Shown: in pieces, positions 9,176-17,712 of the stretch
Layout: the number at the start of each line of letters is the position of its first letter
Position numbering within the stretch: position 1 is the stretch's first letter
DNA from: Myxococcus xanthus
Lineage (GTDB): Bacteria > Myxococcota > Myxococcia > Myxococcales > Myxococcaceae
DNA length: 64,000 nucleotides
Direction: 5' to 3'
Assembly: GCF_006402735.1 (NCBI RefSeq)
Contig: NZ_CP017174.1
Coordinates: 1,119,001 to 1,183,000, forward strand
Notes under the pieces: model-generated
The model's input: only the letters and a program-made list of their open reading frames with translations
Databases searched by the model: none
What the model was told of the DNA's origin: nothing
Translations under genes and position numbers: made by a program

Positions 9176-11440
9176 ATGTCCCCCAAAACACCACGGCTCC
9201 CATTAACACTTTCTCTACTGGTTTTGGCTCTCGTGGGATGCACTCCACCCCAGCAAGACAATAATCAGCCGCCAACGAAAAATAGACTCACGAGACTGAG
9301 AGACACCACATGGTACGGCACCTACACGAGACATCGAAAGGAATGGAATAGCACTGAAGACGACTTCACGTCCGGCTGCCTTGGTCGCACATATAGAGGC
9401 TCCTATAGTAGTAACACCACCATCGACTACGTCTCTGACGAAACGGGCAGTCAAGTCACGCTAGAAATAGACGACTCCAACATCGACACACGCCAGTCAA
9501 TAGAATGCTCGCAATGCATCCATTCACAGGAGATACACACCAAAAGAAGGACCGTCGGCACGAGCGAAGGAGACATGTATATATCGATCGACACAGGCGG
9601 CGATTTCGCGGCACTTGAGTTCGGTGCCCTCGAAGACATAGTAGGCACAACGACCACAAAGACATTCAACGAAAGCAGTTGCGGCCCCCCCGCCCTGACA
9701 ACAAGCACCGCCGACGATCCGGTCTTCGTGTACGAAATCACTGACGGATACTGGAAACCCGGAACGACGCCCGGCAGCATCGTTGCCTACGGGTCGAACT
9801 CATCCACGGGGAGTTACTCGGCCACACATCACTGGAGCGAAACTGTCACGTGGCGTTTTACCAACCAACCTGACGTGCGCCTCATTATCGATGCAACCAA
9901 TCTCGATTCATGGCGCCCAATGGCGACACTTTGGAACGGCTCTGGAAGCGAGCCAACAATCGCAGGCGCAACGCTTCAAATAAACGCGACGCTAGATCCA
10001 AAGCCCAGCGCATCCACATTGCCACTGCCTAAGGCTCAAAAAATCACTTTTAGACTAACATCCTCCAATGTTCTCGGAACCGCGATGAATTCCCCGCGCC
10101 TCGCTCCCGAGAATAGTCCTCAGGACCTACAATTCGAAGCGAGCCTGAACACGCCCCTGGTGTTTGTCGACAAGAACACGCTTCATACCCCCACTGGGCT
10201 GATCGAAGATGCTGCGGCAACCCTTTCATCTTTCGACTGGGGAGCCTACGGAGAGGTTACCGCAGAAGCACTCCTCGAGGATGGAACAACCATTGTTGCC
10301 CGCTTCAGGAACACTGGCGAACCCATGAGAATTCCAAAACGCCAAGCGACTTCCTACATCGCAGATAGCTGGAAGTCCGCACATGGTGTTTCAAATCTGG
10401 ACGACAGTTCCGACAACGAAACCTTGCTGGGCGGGGATGGACATTCTGGAGATGGCCTCACGCTCTACGAAGAATATCGCGGCATGGTCGCCAATGGACA
10501 GCGTGTGGAACCAAACCCCACGAAGGTAGACTACCATGTCTACAACGGATACTCGGCGAGCGACCCTGTCCAGAGCCAAAAAAGGCAACACATCATCACC
10601 GGCATCATGCAGTTCGCAGCCCTAGCCGATCTTCAACCCCATTACGATTACGGCCTTGCTGATTTTACACCCTCTGATTCATTCAACGATAACGATCCGA
10701 GTAAGCGAATAATAAACTTCAATGCGCTCACGGAAGGATTACGCCACAGGACAGACCAGCATCTCGTCATGATAATGCCATCGTTAAGCCTAACCAAATC
10801 AAAGGCGCACTTCGGACCGAGCGTTCCGCGAAATATCTCACGAGTAGAACTCGCATCATCCCTAGGCGACTCTCAAATCCCATGGACAACCGCCCATGAG
10901 CTTGCTCACACCGCAAACGTCCCCCACCATGGCGATCATGGACAAAGAATAGCAATATGGGAGCGCTCGGGGAGTACCGTCACGGAAAAGATAAATGCAT
11001 CAGATTCTGGCATAACCATACAGGTTCATAGTGAGTCAACGGGAATTTCAGTCCCGGGAAGTATCCTGCCTCCTAGTCAGATCATGATTATCTCGCACGA
11101 AGTCACCAACTCACAGCACGGCAGTATATTCGGAGGTGACGAGACCTGCTTGATGCGCCAACCAATCGCAACCGCTGTCCACTGGGACCGCTGGCCACTG
11201 CGTAGGTATGTTATAGAGCCGCATGAGACCCCTGGCACAGATCTTTGCACTGATCGTCTTGGAAAAACCTTCAACAAAGACCAGAATATGTATCCGCAAC
11301 CAGTGTCAGAACCCCATCCTTCACGACATGGAGATGCGGCCCCCCAACGAGGTAACTGTCGCGAAAAAATATGCGTGAACGACTATTACAACCATCCACC
11401 ATACTATGGGGGGGGCGTCGCCCCTGAGGAGATTCCATGA
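9176..11440 (+). CDS. Lipoprotein with metzincin-like zinc protease motif
   Basis: I place the start at ATG 9176 because it begins a classic lipoprotein signal (TLSLLVLALVGC, lipid-modified Cys22); the frame is open upstream to 8978 without a signal peptide. The mature protein (754 residues in total) is Thr/Ser/Asn-rich. It has an acidic EF-hand/TSP3-like patch GGDGHSGDGLTLYEEY (about residue 420). The zinc-binding signature HELAHTANVPH has His574, Glu575, His578 and His584, spaced as in metzincins (HExxHxxN/GxxH), and a downstream CLMRQ (Met660) could be the Met-turn. The inferred role is a surface or periplasmic metalloprotease. G+C and third positions are clearly lower than in all flanking genes, which indicates transfer. 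It is translationally coupled (ATGA) to the next gene. The family is not recognised. Confidence 0.7.
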   Translation: MSPKTPRLPLTLSLLVLALVGCTPPQQDNNQPPTKNRLTRLRDTTWYGTYTRHRKEWNSTEDDFTSGCLGRTYRGSYSSNTTIDYVSDETGSQVTLEIDDSNIDTRQSIECSQCIHSQEIHTKRRTVGTSEGDMYISIDTGGDFAALEFGALEDIVGTTTTKTFNESSCGPPALTTSTADDPVFVYEITDGYWKPGTTPGSIVAYGSNSSTGSYSATHHWSETVTWRFTNQPDVRLIIDATNLDSWRPMATLWNGSGSEPTIAGATLQINATLDPKPSASTLPLPKAQKITFRLTSSNVLGTAMNSPRLAPENSPQDLQFEASLNTPLVFVDKNTLHTPTGLIEDAAATLSSFDWGAYGEVTAEALLEDGTTIVARFRNTGEPMRIPKRQATSYIADSWKSAHGVSNLDDSSDNETLLGGDGHSGDGLTLYEEYRGMVANGQRVEPNPTKVDYHVYNGYSASDPVQSQKRQHIITGIMQFAALADLQPHYDYGLADFTPSDSFNDNDPSKRIINFNALTEGLRHRTDQHLVMIMPSLSLTKSKAHFGPSVPRNISRVELASSLGDSQIPWTTAHELAHTANVPHHGDHGQRIAIWERSGSTVTEKINASDSGITIQVHSESTGISVPGSILPPSQIMIISHEVTNSQHGSIFGGDETCLMRQPIATAVHWDRWPLRRYVIEPHETPGTDLCTDRLGKTFNKDQNMYPQPVSEPHPSRHGDAAPQRGNCREKICVNDYYNHPPYYGGGVAPEEIP

Positions 11441-12336
11441 AGGGCACCTCATTGCTGCTCTGTCTCGCCCTGGGGACATCGACAACTCTTGCATCTCCAC
11501 CTCTTCAGTCTCCGCAAGCGCCCCGCTCCACACAAGCCCGTCCCGTCTTGGTGCTTCAGACCTCTGCAACAGAAATTCGCCAAGGAACTCCCTTCGTACT
11601 GAATGTCTACCTGCGCTACGAAGCGCATCCGCCCTTGTCTCGTTCAGACAAAGGCCCCTCTATAGATACAGTTCATCTGGACGACATCAGACTCAATTTG
11701 GATATCTATCGCAACGGGGCATCGAAGGATCGGGCGCCTCTTTCTTGGCCATTTAAAGCTACGGAGAGGCACTCAAAAAACATCACGCTGCGCCCCAGCG
11801 AAGCACCAACACTCATTGCCAGGTACGTGTTGACTGCGGAGCAGACATCCAAAATCCCCCCTGCCACCTACATCATCCAGGCATGGTTCGACACACGTAA
11901 GGAAGTTGCAAACTCCAATTGGTTAGGCAGTGAATCCAGTGGCGCACTTATTCAAATCAGTCCGGAAGGTTCTGCGCCGAGTCCGGCTGACATCTGCGAA
12001 AAAACGCTAGGAACCAGGGCATATTGGCTCGCACTCGGCGATTCCCATATGGCGTTTGTGGTGCTCAATGATTTCTTGACTCAGACGCCCAAGCCAACAG
12101 CCGCAAAGTGCTGGGCTGCTTTAGCTGAAGTTCACGAAAAGGCAGGCAATCTCCCTGCCGCCAGAGATGCCTATTGCGACGCCGGCCGGGCAGTCGCTGA
12201 TGAATTAATCGCTGATGTCGCAAGGGAGGCACCCAATCCAGGGAGGTCAAGCGTCCATTTGCCTCCATATATGAGGCGTTGTAACGAACTCACCATGAGG
12301 CTTGCCCCCTCCGATTCCGGAGAGAAGGCACCATAA
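11437..12336 (+). CDS. Exported hypothetical protein, partner of metzincin-like lipoprotein
   Basis: A 299-residue protein with an N-terminal signal peptide (MKGTSLLLCLALGTSTTLAS). After it comes a beta-rich domain of about 150 residues (VLQTSATEIRQGTPFVLNVYL...), resembling the Ig-like domains of exported proteins. The C-terminal part is helical with a TPR-like flavour (AKCWAALAEVHEKAGNLPAARDAYCDAGRA), and Cys occur at spaced positions. No enzyme motif is seen. It overlaps the metalloprotease stop by four bases, so the two are co-translated; a chaperone, substrate-binding or inhibitor role for the protease is an inference. Base composition is low like its neighbour. I do not recognise the family. 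Confidence 0.7.
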   Translation: MKGTSLLLCLALGTSTTLASPPLQSPQAPRSTQARPVLVLQTSATEIRQGTPFVLNVYLRYEAHPPLSRSDKGPSIDTVHLDDIRLNLDIYRNGASKDRAPLSWPFKATERHSKNITLRPSEAPTLIARYVLTAEQTSKIPPATYIIQAWFDTRKEVANSNWLGSESSGALIQISPEGSAPSPADICEKTLGTRAYWLALGDSHMAFVVLNDFLTQTPKPTAAKCWAALAEVHEKAGNLPAARDAYCDAGRAVADELIADVAREAPNPGRSSVHLPPYMRRCNELTMRLAPSDSGEKAP

Positions 12337-12416
12337 GGTTGGTGCCCACGTAAGCCAATGCGGAAGAGTGGGAGCCGGAAGTGCGGCTGGTGGGTTGCCT
12401 AGCTGTGGAACTGGAG

Positions 12417-12441
12417 GCGGTTGGAGCTTGGCTCCAGCCGC
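12417..12441 (+). terminator. Hairpin 80 bp after the island operon
   Basis: The arms gcggttggagc (12417-12427) and gctccagccgc (12431-12441) pair over 11 positions with one G-U and a 3-base loop. No U-tract follows, so termination is only probable. Confidence 0.45.
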
Positions 12442-12599
12442 TCTTCAGATGGTGCAAGGCACATGAAGCCGCCGTTGGACATGAGGGGTTGCCCCCGTCA
12501 AGTGGATCTCCCGCTCTTTGCGTGATGCTCCTCGAAAGAGTAGGCAGATGCAGCGGGCTGCCAGTGACGTGACTACACCCTGGCTCCCTTCTCGGATAA

Positions 12600-13064
12600 T
12601 GCACGGTGAAGCGGCGCCAGAGTCGACGTCCTGCGCGCACCCCATATCGTATCTCCAATGCGCGGCAGGAGTGGGTGCTGAGGTTGTCGAGCACCAAATG
12701 GATGGCTTCTGCGCCGGGTAGTGATTGGCACGATCCTGAAGTGCTTCCGTAAACGCCTCGCTCTTTCTGTTGGCCGTCGCCTTCACGAAGTGCCAGCCCG
12801 CCTTTGGTTCCACCGCGCAGAAGAGATTGGCGGTGCCACAACGAAAGTAGGCGTAATCCTGACGAGCTTCTCGTCCGGGGCAAGCAGGTGAAGCAGGACG
12901 TACCCACTCCATCAGCTGCACGGGCCTCTCATCGAAGCAGACGACGGGTTCAGCCGGGCACACTGGCCGCGCGTACAACTCCAGCACGTCCTCCATGCGC
13001 TCGATGATGTACTGAGCGTCCAATTCGGGCACGCACCACATTTTTTCTACGCCGGCAAATATGG
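12600..13064 (-). pseudogene. IS630-family transposase fragment (inverted copy)
   Basis: Read on the minus strand this encodes WCVPELDAQYIIERMED..., then VVCFDERPVQLMEW (first catalytic Asp region) and KATANRKSEAFTEAL. A -1 shift after HYP leads to LVLDNLSTH (second Asp region). The N-terminal helix-turn-helix and the C-terminal DDE part are missing. It is an essentially perfect inverted copy of 14221-14685. Beyond 12600 the sequence becomes unrelated, so this piece is a remnant and cannot be active. Confidence 0.75.
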
Positions 13065-13348
13065 CCTGAGTTCCTCTTCGATGTCTCGGAGGTAGCCATC
13101 CGGGTCGGCGCGGATGCGCCGGCCCATGATGCGAGGGACGCGCCGATGCTCAAGCTGAGCGCGCAGCAGTCGCCAGTCGTTGAGGTCCCCAGGCGCCAGA
13201 TGTGGGCCGTCAAGGGCGGGCAGCAGGTGGGCCGAGGCGATGGCCGGAAGCCGCACCGCGCCGCGCACGACGAGGCCCGCACTCCCTCGCACCCGGCCCG
13301 AGGCGCGCCGCTCGTGGTAACGGCAGGCACCGAAGAGGTGTTCGAGGT
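13065..13348. other. Unassigned junction sequence between IS630 and IS66 remnants
   Basis: About 280 bases with no recognisable transposase. On the minus strand a frame ending at 13047 reads LNDWRLLRAQLEHRRVPRIMGRRIRADPDGYLRD in part. It looks natural in composition and may be the tail of a host or IS accessory gene cut by the insertions, but I cannot name it. Confidence 0.35.
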
Positions 13349-14080
13349 CATTGTGGCTACCGCTTCAGCATGGGCCGCGCCAGCAAGACGCGAAAGGAAG
13401 CCCTGGGCGGCACCTCGGGCGCCCTCGTGGTGGACGCGTACGCCGGCTACAACGCGGCGACGTTGCCCTCAGGGCGAGTGCGCGTCGGGTGCTGGGCCCA
13501 CGTCCGTCGCCGATTCTTCGATGCGCTGGCCACCGCCCCTGAGGCACGCGAAGCGCTGGACTTCATCCTTGAGATGTACCGTGTGGAGACCCATGCGCGC
13601 GACGCAAACGCGGTGCGCACCGCTGCCCACCGCGAGCTGCGCCAGCAGCACAGCGCCCCCGTTCTCGCGCGACTGCACGTCTGGCTCGAATCGCAGGCGC
13701 CGCGTCACCCGCCCAAGAGTCCGCTGGGCCAAGCCATTTCCTACGCACTGAAGCAGTGGGAAGCCCTCACGCGCTTCGTGGAGAATGAGCGCCTTCCTCT
13801 CGACAACAACCGCTCGGAATCGGCGCTGCGGAAGGCGGCTCTGGGCCGTAAGAACTTTCTCTTCGTCGGCCACGAGATCGCGGGTGAAAACCTCGCGGGC
13901 CTCTACGCACTGGTGGCCACCTGCGAGGCCAACCAGGTCAACCCCGAGGAGTACCTGGCCGACGTGCTGCTGCGTGTGCAGACGCATCCCAACTCACGCA
14001 TCGGTGAGCTGCTACCCCACGAGTGGAAACGTCGACGCGTCGCCGAGCCGCCTGACTCAGGCCTCCAGCCCAGTCCCTAA
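13349..14080 (+). pseudogene. IS66-family transposase, C-terminal part
   Basis: From about 13349 the plus strand encodes the catalytic core of an IS66 (TnpC) transposase: GYRFSMGRASKT, LVVDAYAGYNA, GCWAHVRRRFFDA, then VENERLPLDNNRSESALRKAALGRKNFLF and AGENLAGLYALVATCEANQVNPEEYLADVL. This is the usual order and the stop at 14080 is natural. The N-terminal half (leucine zipper, zinc finger, first DDE Asp) is absent, and the TnpA/TnpB helper genes are not present. The formally open frame upstream to 13202 has no homology to the family. It is therefore a truncated, inactive copy. Confidence 0.85.
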
Positions 14081-14220
14081 ACAGCTCGCTCTTCGCGGCG
14101 CTCGCCGAACACAGTCCTCGTCCGCAATCAAACCTCCCGGCACGACGCCCACCGGACGGTTACGTCGTCCGAGCCATGGCGGTCTTCCTTCTCCCAGAGG
14201 GTCAACACCTCGGACTCAAG

Positions 14221-14913
14221 CCATATTTGCCGGCGTAGAAAAAATGTGGTGCGTGCCCGAATTGGACGCTCAGTACATCATCGAGCGCATGGAGGACGTG
14301 CTGGAGTTGTACGCGCGGCCAGTGTGCCCGGCTGAACCCGTCGTCTGCTTCGATGAGAGGCCCGTGCAGCTGATGGAGTGGGTACGTCCTGCTTCACCTG
14401 CTTGCCCCGGACGAGAAGCTCGTCAGGATTACGCCTACTTTCGTTGTGGCACCGCCAATCTCTTCTGCGCGGTGGAACCAAAGGCGGGCTGGCACTTCGT
14501 GAAGGCGACGGCCAACAGAAAGAGCGAGGCGTTTACGGAAGCACTTCAGGATCGTGCCAATCACTACCCGGCGCAGAAGCCATCCATTTGGTGCTCGACA
14601 ACCTCAGCACCCACTCCTGCCGCGCATTGGAGATACGATATGGGGTGCGCGCAGGACGTCGACTCTGGCGCCGCTTCACCGTGCAGTGCACGGCAGTTGG
14701 CTCAATCAAGCGGAAGTAGAGAATTCCCTGCTATCACGTCAGTGCCTGGGTAATCGGCGCATCCCAACCCTTGAGAAGCTCGGCCAGGAAACAGACGCCT
14801 GGGGGCGGTGGGCCAACCGCCAGCGGCTCCGAATCCGCTGGCGCTTTACCGTCTCGAAGGCACGGGCCAAGTTCGGCTACGACCCACCAAGCTTCTCCCA
14901 GTCAGAGGACTAG
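14221..14913 (+). pseudogene. IS630-family transposase, N-terminally truncated and frameshifted
   Basis: The plus-strand copy holds the same segment as the inverted fragment (WCVPELDA..., CFDERPVQLMEW, LVLDNLSTH in the -1 frame). It also keeps the C-terminus, in a third frame: HGSWLNQAEVENSLLSRQCLGNRRI...DAWGRWANRQRLRIRWRFTVSKARAKFGY, which carries the third acidic residue (AEVE). Two frameshifts (after HYP near 14572 and near 14685) and the missing N-terminal helix-turn-helix make it inactive. It ends 11 bp from the htrA stop codon. Confidence 0.8.
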
Positions 14914-14923
14914 CGATGGTAGC

Positions 14924-16426
14924 TTATAGTTCCGGGACTTCCACCGCGCGCAGCAGCGTGGACTCCGAACCCGGCATGCGCACGCGCAGGAGCAGCGCGG
15001 CGCCGGGCTTCGCGGACGTCAGCGCCTGGGCGGCGTCCGACACGCTGGCGATTTTCTGGTCGCCCACCTGGACCAGCACCATGCCCGGCACCAGTCCGCC
15101 GCGCTCGGCGGGGCTGCCCGGCTCCACGGCCACCACCTGCGCGCCGCCGTCCCGCGTGTCCGACAGCTGCACGCCCAGCCGCCTCGGCGCGGAGGCGGAC
15201 GCGTTGCGCGGAAGCACCTCTTGCTCGCCATTCTGCGCGGGCCGCGTGCCCAGGGTGACGTCCATTGACTGCGCCTTGCCACCGCGCAGCAGGTCCACCT
15301 TCACGCGGCTGTCGGGCTGGAGCAGGGCCACGGCGCGCGTCAGCCCGCCCGCGGACTCCACCGGCTTGCCGTTCACGGAGGTGATGACGTCCTCCTCGCG
15401 CAGGCCGGCGCGCTCGCCCGGGCTGCCTCGGTTGACGCCTGCCACCACCGCGCCCTTCATCGCTTCCAGGCCCAGCGCCCGCGCCAGGTCCGGCGTGAGG
15501 TCCTGTACGGCCAGGCCCAGCCAGCCGCGACGCACCACGCCCGTCTCCTTGAGCTGCGGCAGCAGCGCCTGGATGAGCTTGCTGGGCACCGCGAAGCCGA
15601 TGCCCGTGGCGCCGCCGACGATGGCGGTGTTCATGCCCACCACCTCGCCCTGCATGTTGAAGAGCGGCCCGCCGGAGTTGCCGGGGTTGATGGCGGCGTC
15701 CGTCTGGAGGAATTCGTCATAGGGGCCCGCCTGGATGTCGCGGGCCCGCGCGGAGAGGATGCCCGCGCTCACGCTGGACGCCAGGCCGAAGGGATTGCCA
15801 ATGGCCATGACGGCGTCGCCCACGCGCAGCGCGTCCGAGTCCCCCAGCGGCACCGCCGGCAGGTTGCCCGGCGCCCCCTTCAGCTTCAGCAGGGCCACGT
15901 CGGTGAGCGGGTCGCGGCCCATCACCTCCGCGTCGAAGGCACGTCCGTCATCCAGCTTCACGCGCACCTGGTCGGCGTCCTCCACCACGTGGTTGTTGGT
16001 GAGGACGATGCCGGAGGCGTCGATGATGAAGCCGGAGCCCGCGCCCTGGCGCGCCGGGCCGTTGCCTTCGCCGCCGAACCCGGGCGGCAAGCCGAAGCGC
16101 TCCGCCATGCCGGGTGGCAGGCGCTGCATGGCGGCTGACCTGCGGGGCCGCGCGCGCACCTCCACGTTGACCACCGCGCCCTTCACTGCGTCCACCAGCG
16201 GCGCCAGCGAGGTGATGCCGCCCTGGCTTCCGGCCACGGCCGGATTGAAGAGCGCCTTCTGGATGGGCGGCGCCGCCTGCGCCGGAACAGCGGCGGCGAC
16301 CTGGGCGGTAGGAGCGGGCGACGCCGCGGACGCGGTGCCAATGGCTTGGCCACAGGCGCCAAGCGTCGCGGCGGGAAGAAGGACCAGTGCACTGAGGAAG
16401 CGGCGGGAGGGGAGCGAGCAGGCCAT
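14924..16426 (-). CDS. HtrA/DegP-type periplasmic serine protease, probable lipoprotein
   Basis: A 500-residue envelope protease/chaperone. The N-terminus has a signal with lipobox LGAC (Cys25), so membrane tethering is likely. The trypsin-like domain carries the complete triad: His146 in LTNNHVVED, Asp176 in DPLTDVALLK, Ser251 in NPGNSGGPL. Two PDZ domains follow (about 300-390 and 415-495; RRGWLGLAVQDL, RLGVQLSDT). Such enzymes degrade or refold misfolded exported proteins. ATG 16426 has GGAG about 10 bases upstream. It is divergent from a response regulator across a 650-bp region loaded with dyads, and close to a kinase/NtrC pair, which suggests envelope-stress control. An IS630 remnant abuts its 3' end without visibly truncating it. 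Confidence 0.93.
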   Translation of the reverse strand: MACSLPSRRFLSALVLLPAATLGACGQAIGTASAASPAPTAQVAAAVPAQAAPPIQKALFNPAVAGSQGGITSLAPLVDAVKGAVVNVEVRARPRRSAAMQRLPPGMAERFGLPPGFGGEGNGPARQGAGSGFIIDASGIVLTNNHVVEDADQVRVKLDDGRAFDAEVMGRDPLTDVALLKLKGAPGNLPAVPLGDSDALRVGDAVMAIGNPFGLASSVSAGILSARARDIQAGPYDEFLQTDAAINPGNSGGPLFNMQGEVVGMNTAIVGGATGIGFAVPSKLIQALLPQLKETGVVRRGWLGLAVQDLTPDLARALGLEAMKGAVVAGVNRGSPGERAGLREEDVITSVNGKPVESAGGLTRAVALLQPDSRVKVDLLRGGKAQSMDVTLGTRPAQNGEQEVLPRNASASAPRRLGVQLSDTRDGGAQVVAVEPGSPAERGGLVPGMVLVQVGDQKIASVSDAAQALTSAKPGAALLLRVRMPGSESTLLRAVEVPEL

Positions 16427-16666
16427 CGTTCGTTCTCCAATCGAGAGGGAAAATGCCGGTCCAGGCGAGGGGCCTGCGCGAGAAAGGTCCCACCTTGGAG
16501 GGGTGGAAGGTGATGCCCTGCGGCCGACTGTCCCCCGACGTCAGCAGCGGTCATCGCCATGGGGTTTCTTGCGTGAGCCCCGCGCCCGAACCGATGCTGG
16601 GAGGCATTGCAGTTGGCGGGCCAACGCTCCTCGCCCTCGGGATGCCTCGGGGCCACGGCCCGTGCG

Positions 16667-16739
16667 TGCCCCAGGTGCCCCGTCGTCCCGGGGCAAACTG
16701 CCCCGGCTTGGGGCATTTCTCCCCGGGGCAACGTGCCCC
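16667..16739. promoter_or_regulatory. Cluster of GGGGCA-N3-TGCCCC dyads (putative enhancer)
   Basis: Perfect dyads lie at 16690-16704 (GGGGCA AAC TGCCCC) and 16725-16739 (GGGGCA ACG TGCCCC). A partial one lies between them (16710-16724), and extra TGCCCC half-sites occur at 16667 and 16676. The same dyad occurs upstream of the kinase/NtrC operon at 21592-21626. About 235-285 bp upstream of the sigma-54 promoter at 16974, this is the expected layout for an activator-binding enhancer. Apart from these sites and the promoter, the 16427-17081 region has no gene. Confidence 0.65.
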
Positions 16740-16973
16740 GCCCCAGCTTCTGGGGCGCCAGCGGGTCATACAGCGGGTGGGGGGCCTGTCCGGAGGGCCC
16801 CTCACCCGGGCCGGCGCGCTGTCCGGGTGTGCCGCGCCTGTCCCAGAAGCGGAGCGCCTCCTTATATGAGCGACAGGGATTGGGGCTCCTGGCGGCCCAG
16901 GCATGGGAGGCGAGCGAGCCCCCGCGGGCCGGCTGGCGGGCGGGCAGGGGCCAACGCTCCAGGGGCCACGGCG

Positions 16974-16989
16974 TGGCACGGCGGATGCT
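16974..16989 (+). promoter_or_regulatory. Sigma-54 (-24/-12) promoter
   Basis: TGGCACGGCGGATGCT has an invariant GG and GC separated by the canonical 10 bases and a perfect TGGCACG -24 half. It lies 92 bp upstream of the response regulator ATG at 17082 and differs at one position from the promoter upstream of the kinase/NtrC operon. Confidence 0.75.
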
Positions 16990-17081
16990 CTTGCGTTGGG
17001 CGCCCGGCGCCGCCCCGTCCCGAAGCGAGGAAGGGGCCCAGGTGCCGGGCGTGCCCACCACACCACAAGGAGCAGCCATTG

Positions 17082-17552
17082 ATGGGGCCAGACGAAGTCA
17101 CGGCGGTCAGCGACGAGGTGCGGGAGTGGCCGCGGTCGACGCGTGAGTGGGTGTCGCGCCGCAGCGCTCCGCGCATCCTCCTGGGGGAGGACCAACCGGA
17201 GATGCGCAGCCTGCTGCGGCGGGCACTGTCCCGGCGCGGGTATGACGTCGTGGAGGCCCCGGACGGCCCGGGGTTGGTCAAGGCGCTGGTGGACGGACTG
17301 CTCGCGCAGCAGACGCAGGTCCCCGACCTCATCGTCACCGACGTGCGCATGCCCGGCTTCTCGGGCATCGAGGTGCTGGCCCGCTTGCGCCGCGAGGGCT
17401 GGACGACGCCCGTCATCCTCATCACCGCCTTCGGCGATGCGCAGCTCCACCAGGAAGCGGAGTTGCTCGGCGCGGCACGCGTGCTCAACAAGCCCTTCGC
17501 CATGGAGGATTTGTGCGAGGCGGTGGAGACGCTGGTGCCGCCTCCGCGCTGA
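17082..17552 (+). CDS. Single-domain response regulator
   Basis: A 156-residue protein: about 30 extra N-terminal residues, then one CheY-like receiver. Acidic pocket GEDQ (residues 35-38), phospho-acceptor Asp87 in VTDVRMPG, Thr115 (ITAFGD) and Lys137 (NKPF) are all present, so it should be phosphorylatable. There is no output domain, so it acts by protein contact or as a phosphate sink. ATG 17082 has a strong AAGGAG seven bases upstream. A sigma-54 promoter and an upstream dyad cluster, shared with the kinase/NtrC operon at 18516-21343, indicate it belongs to that system (inference). Confidence 0.88.
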   Translation: MGPDEVTAVSDEVREWPRSTREWVSRRSAPRILLGEDQPEMRSLLRRALSRRGYDVVEAPDGPGLVKALVDGLLAQQTQVPDLIVTDVRMPGFSGIEVLARLRREGWTTPVILITAFGDAQLHQEAELLGAARVLNKPFAMEDLCEAVETLVPPPR

Positions 17553-17712
17553 GCCTTCACGGCGCGCGTGCCCCCACTGTTCTCCCTGTGTCGTGGGCCC
17601 GGCGCTAAATCCGATGGACGCGGTGGGACGGGGGCTTGCACCCTGACGGGCCTGGGTCCAGGCTCACTCGGGGCGGTGGGCGTCGCACGAACCGCTTCAC
17701 TCGAGGCGTCTC

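Larger units (their letters stand above)
12600..14685. repeat. 465-bp inverted repeat flanking an IS66 remnant
   Basis: Arm 12600-13064 pairs with 14221-14685 with constant offset (coordinates sum to 27285 wherever I checked, so no net indels). All blocks compared base by base were identical, and the predicted peptides are identical throughout. The spacer (13065-14220) holds an IS66 transposase end. The arms stop abruptly inside the IS630 gene on one side and at the IS66 junctions on the other, so this is an inverted duplication of an internal IS630 segment, unlike normal IS ends. Confidence 0.8.
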
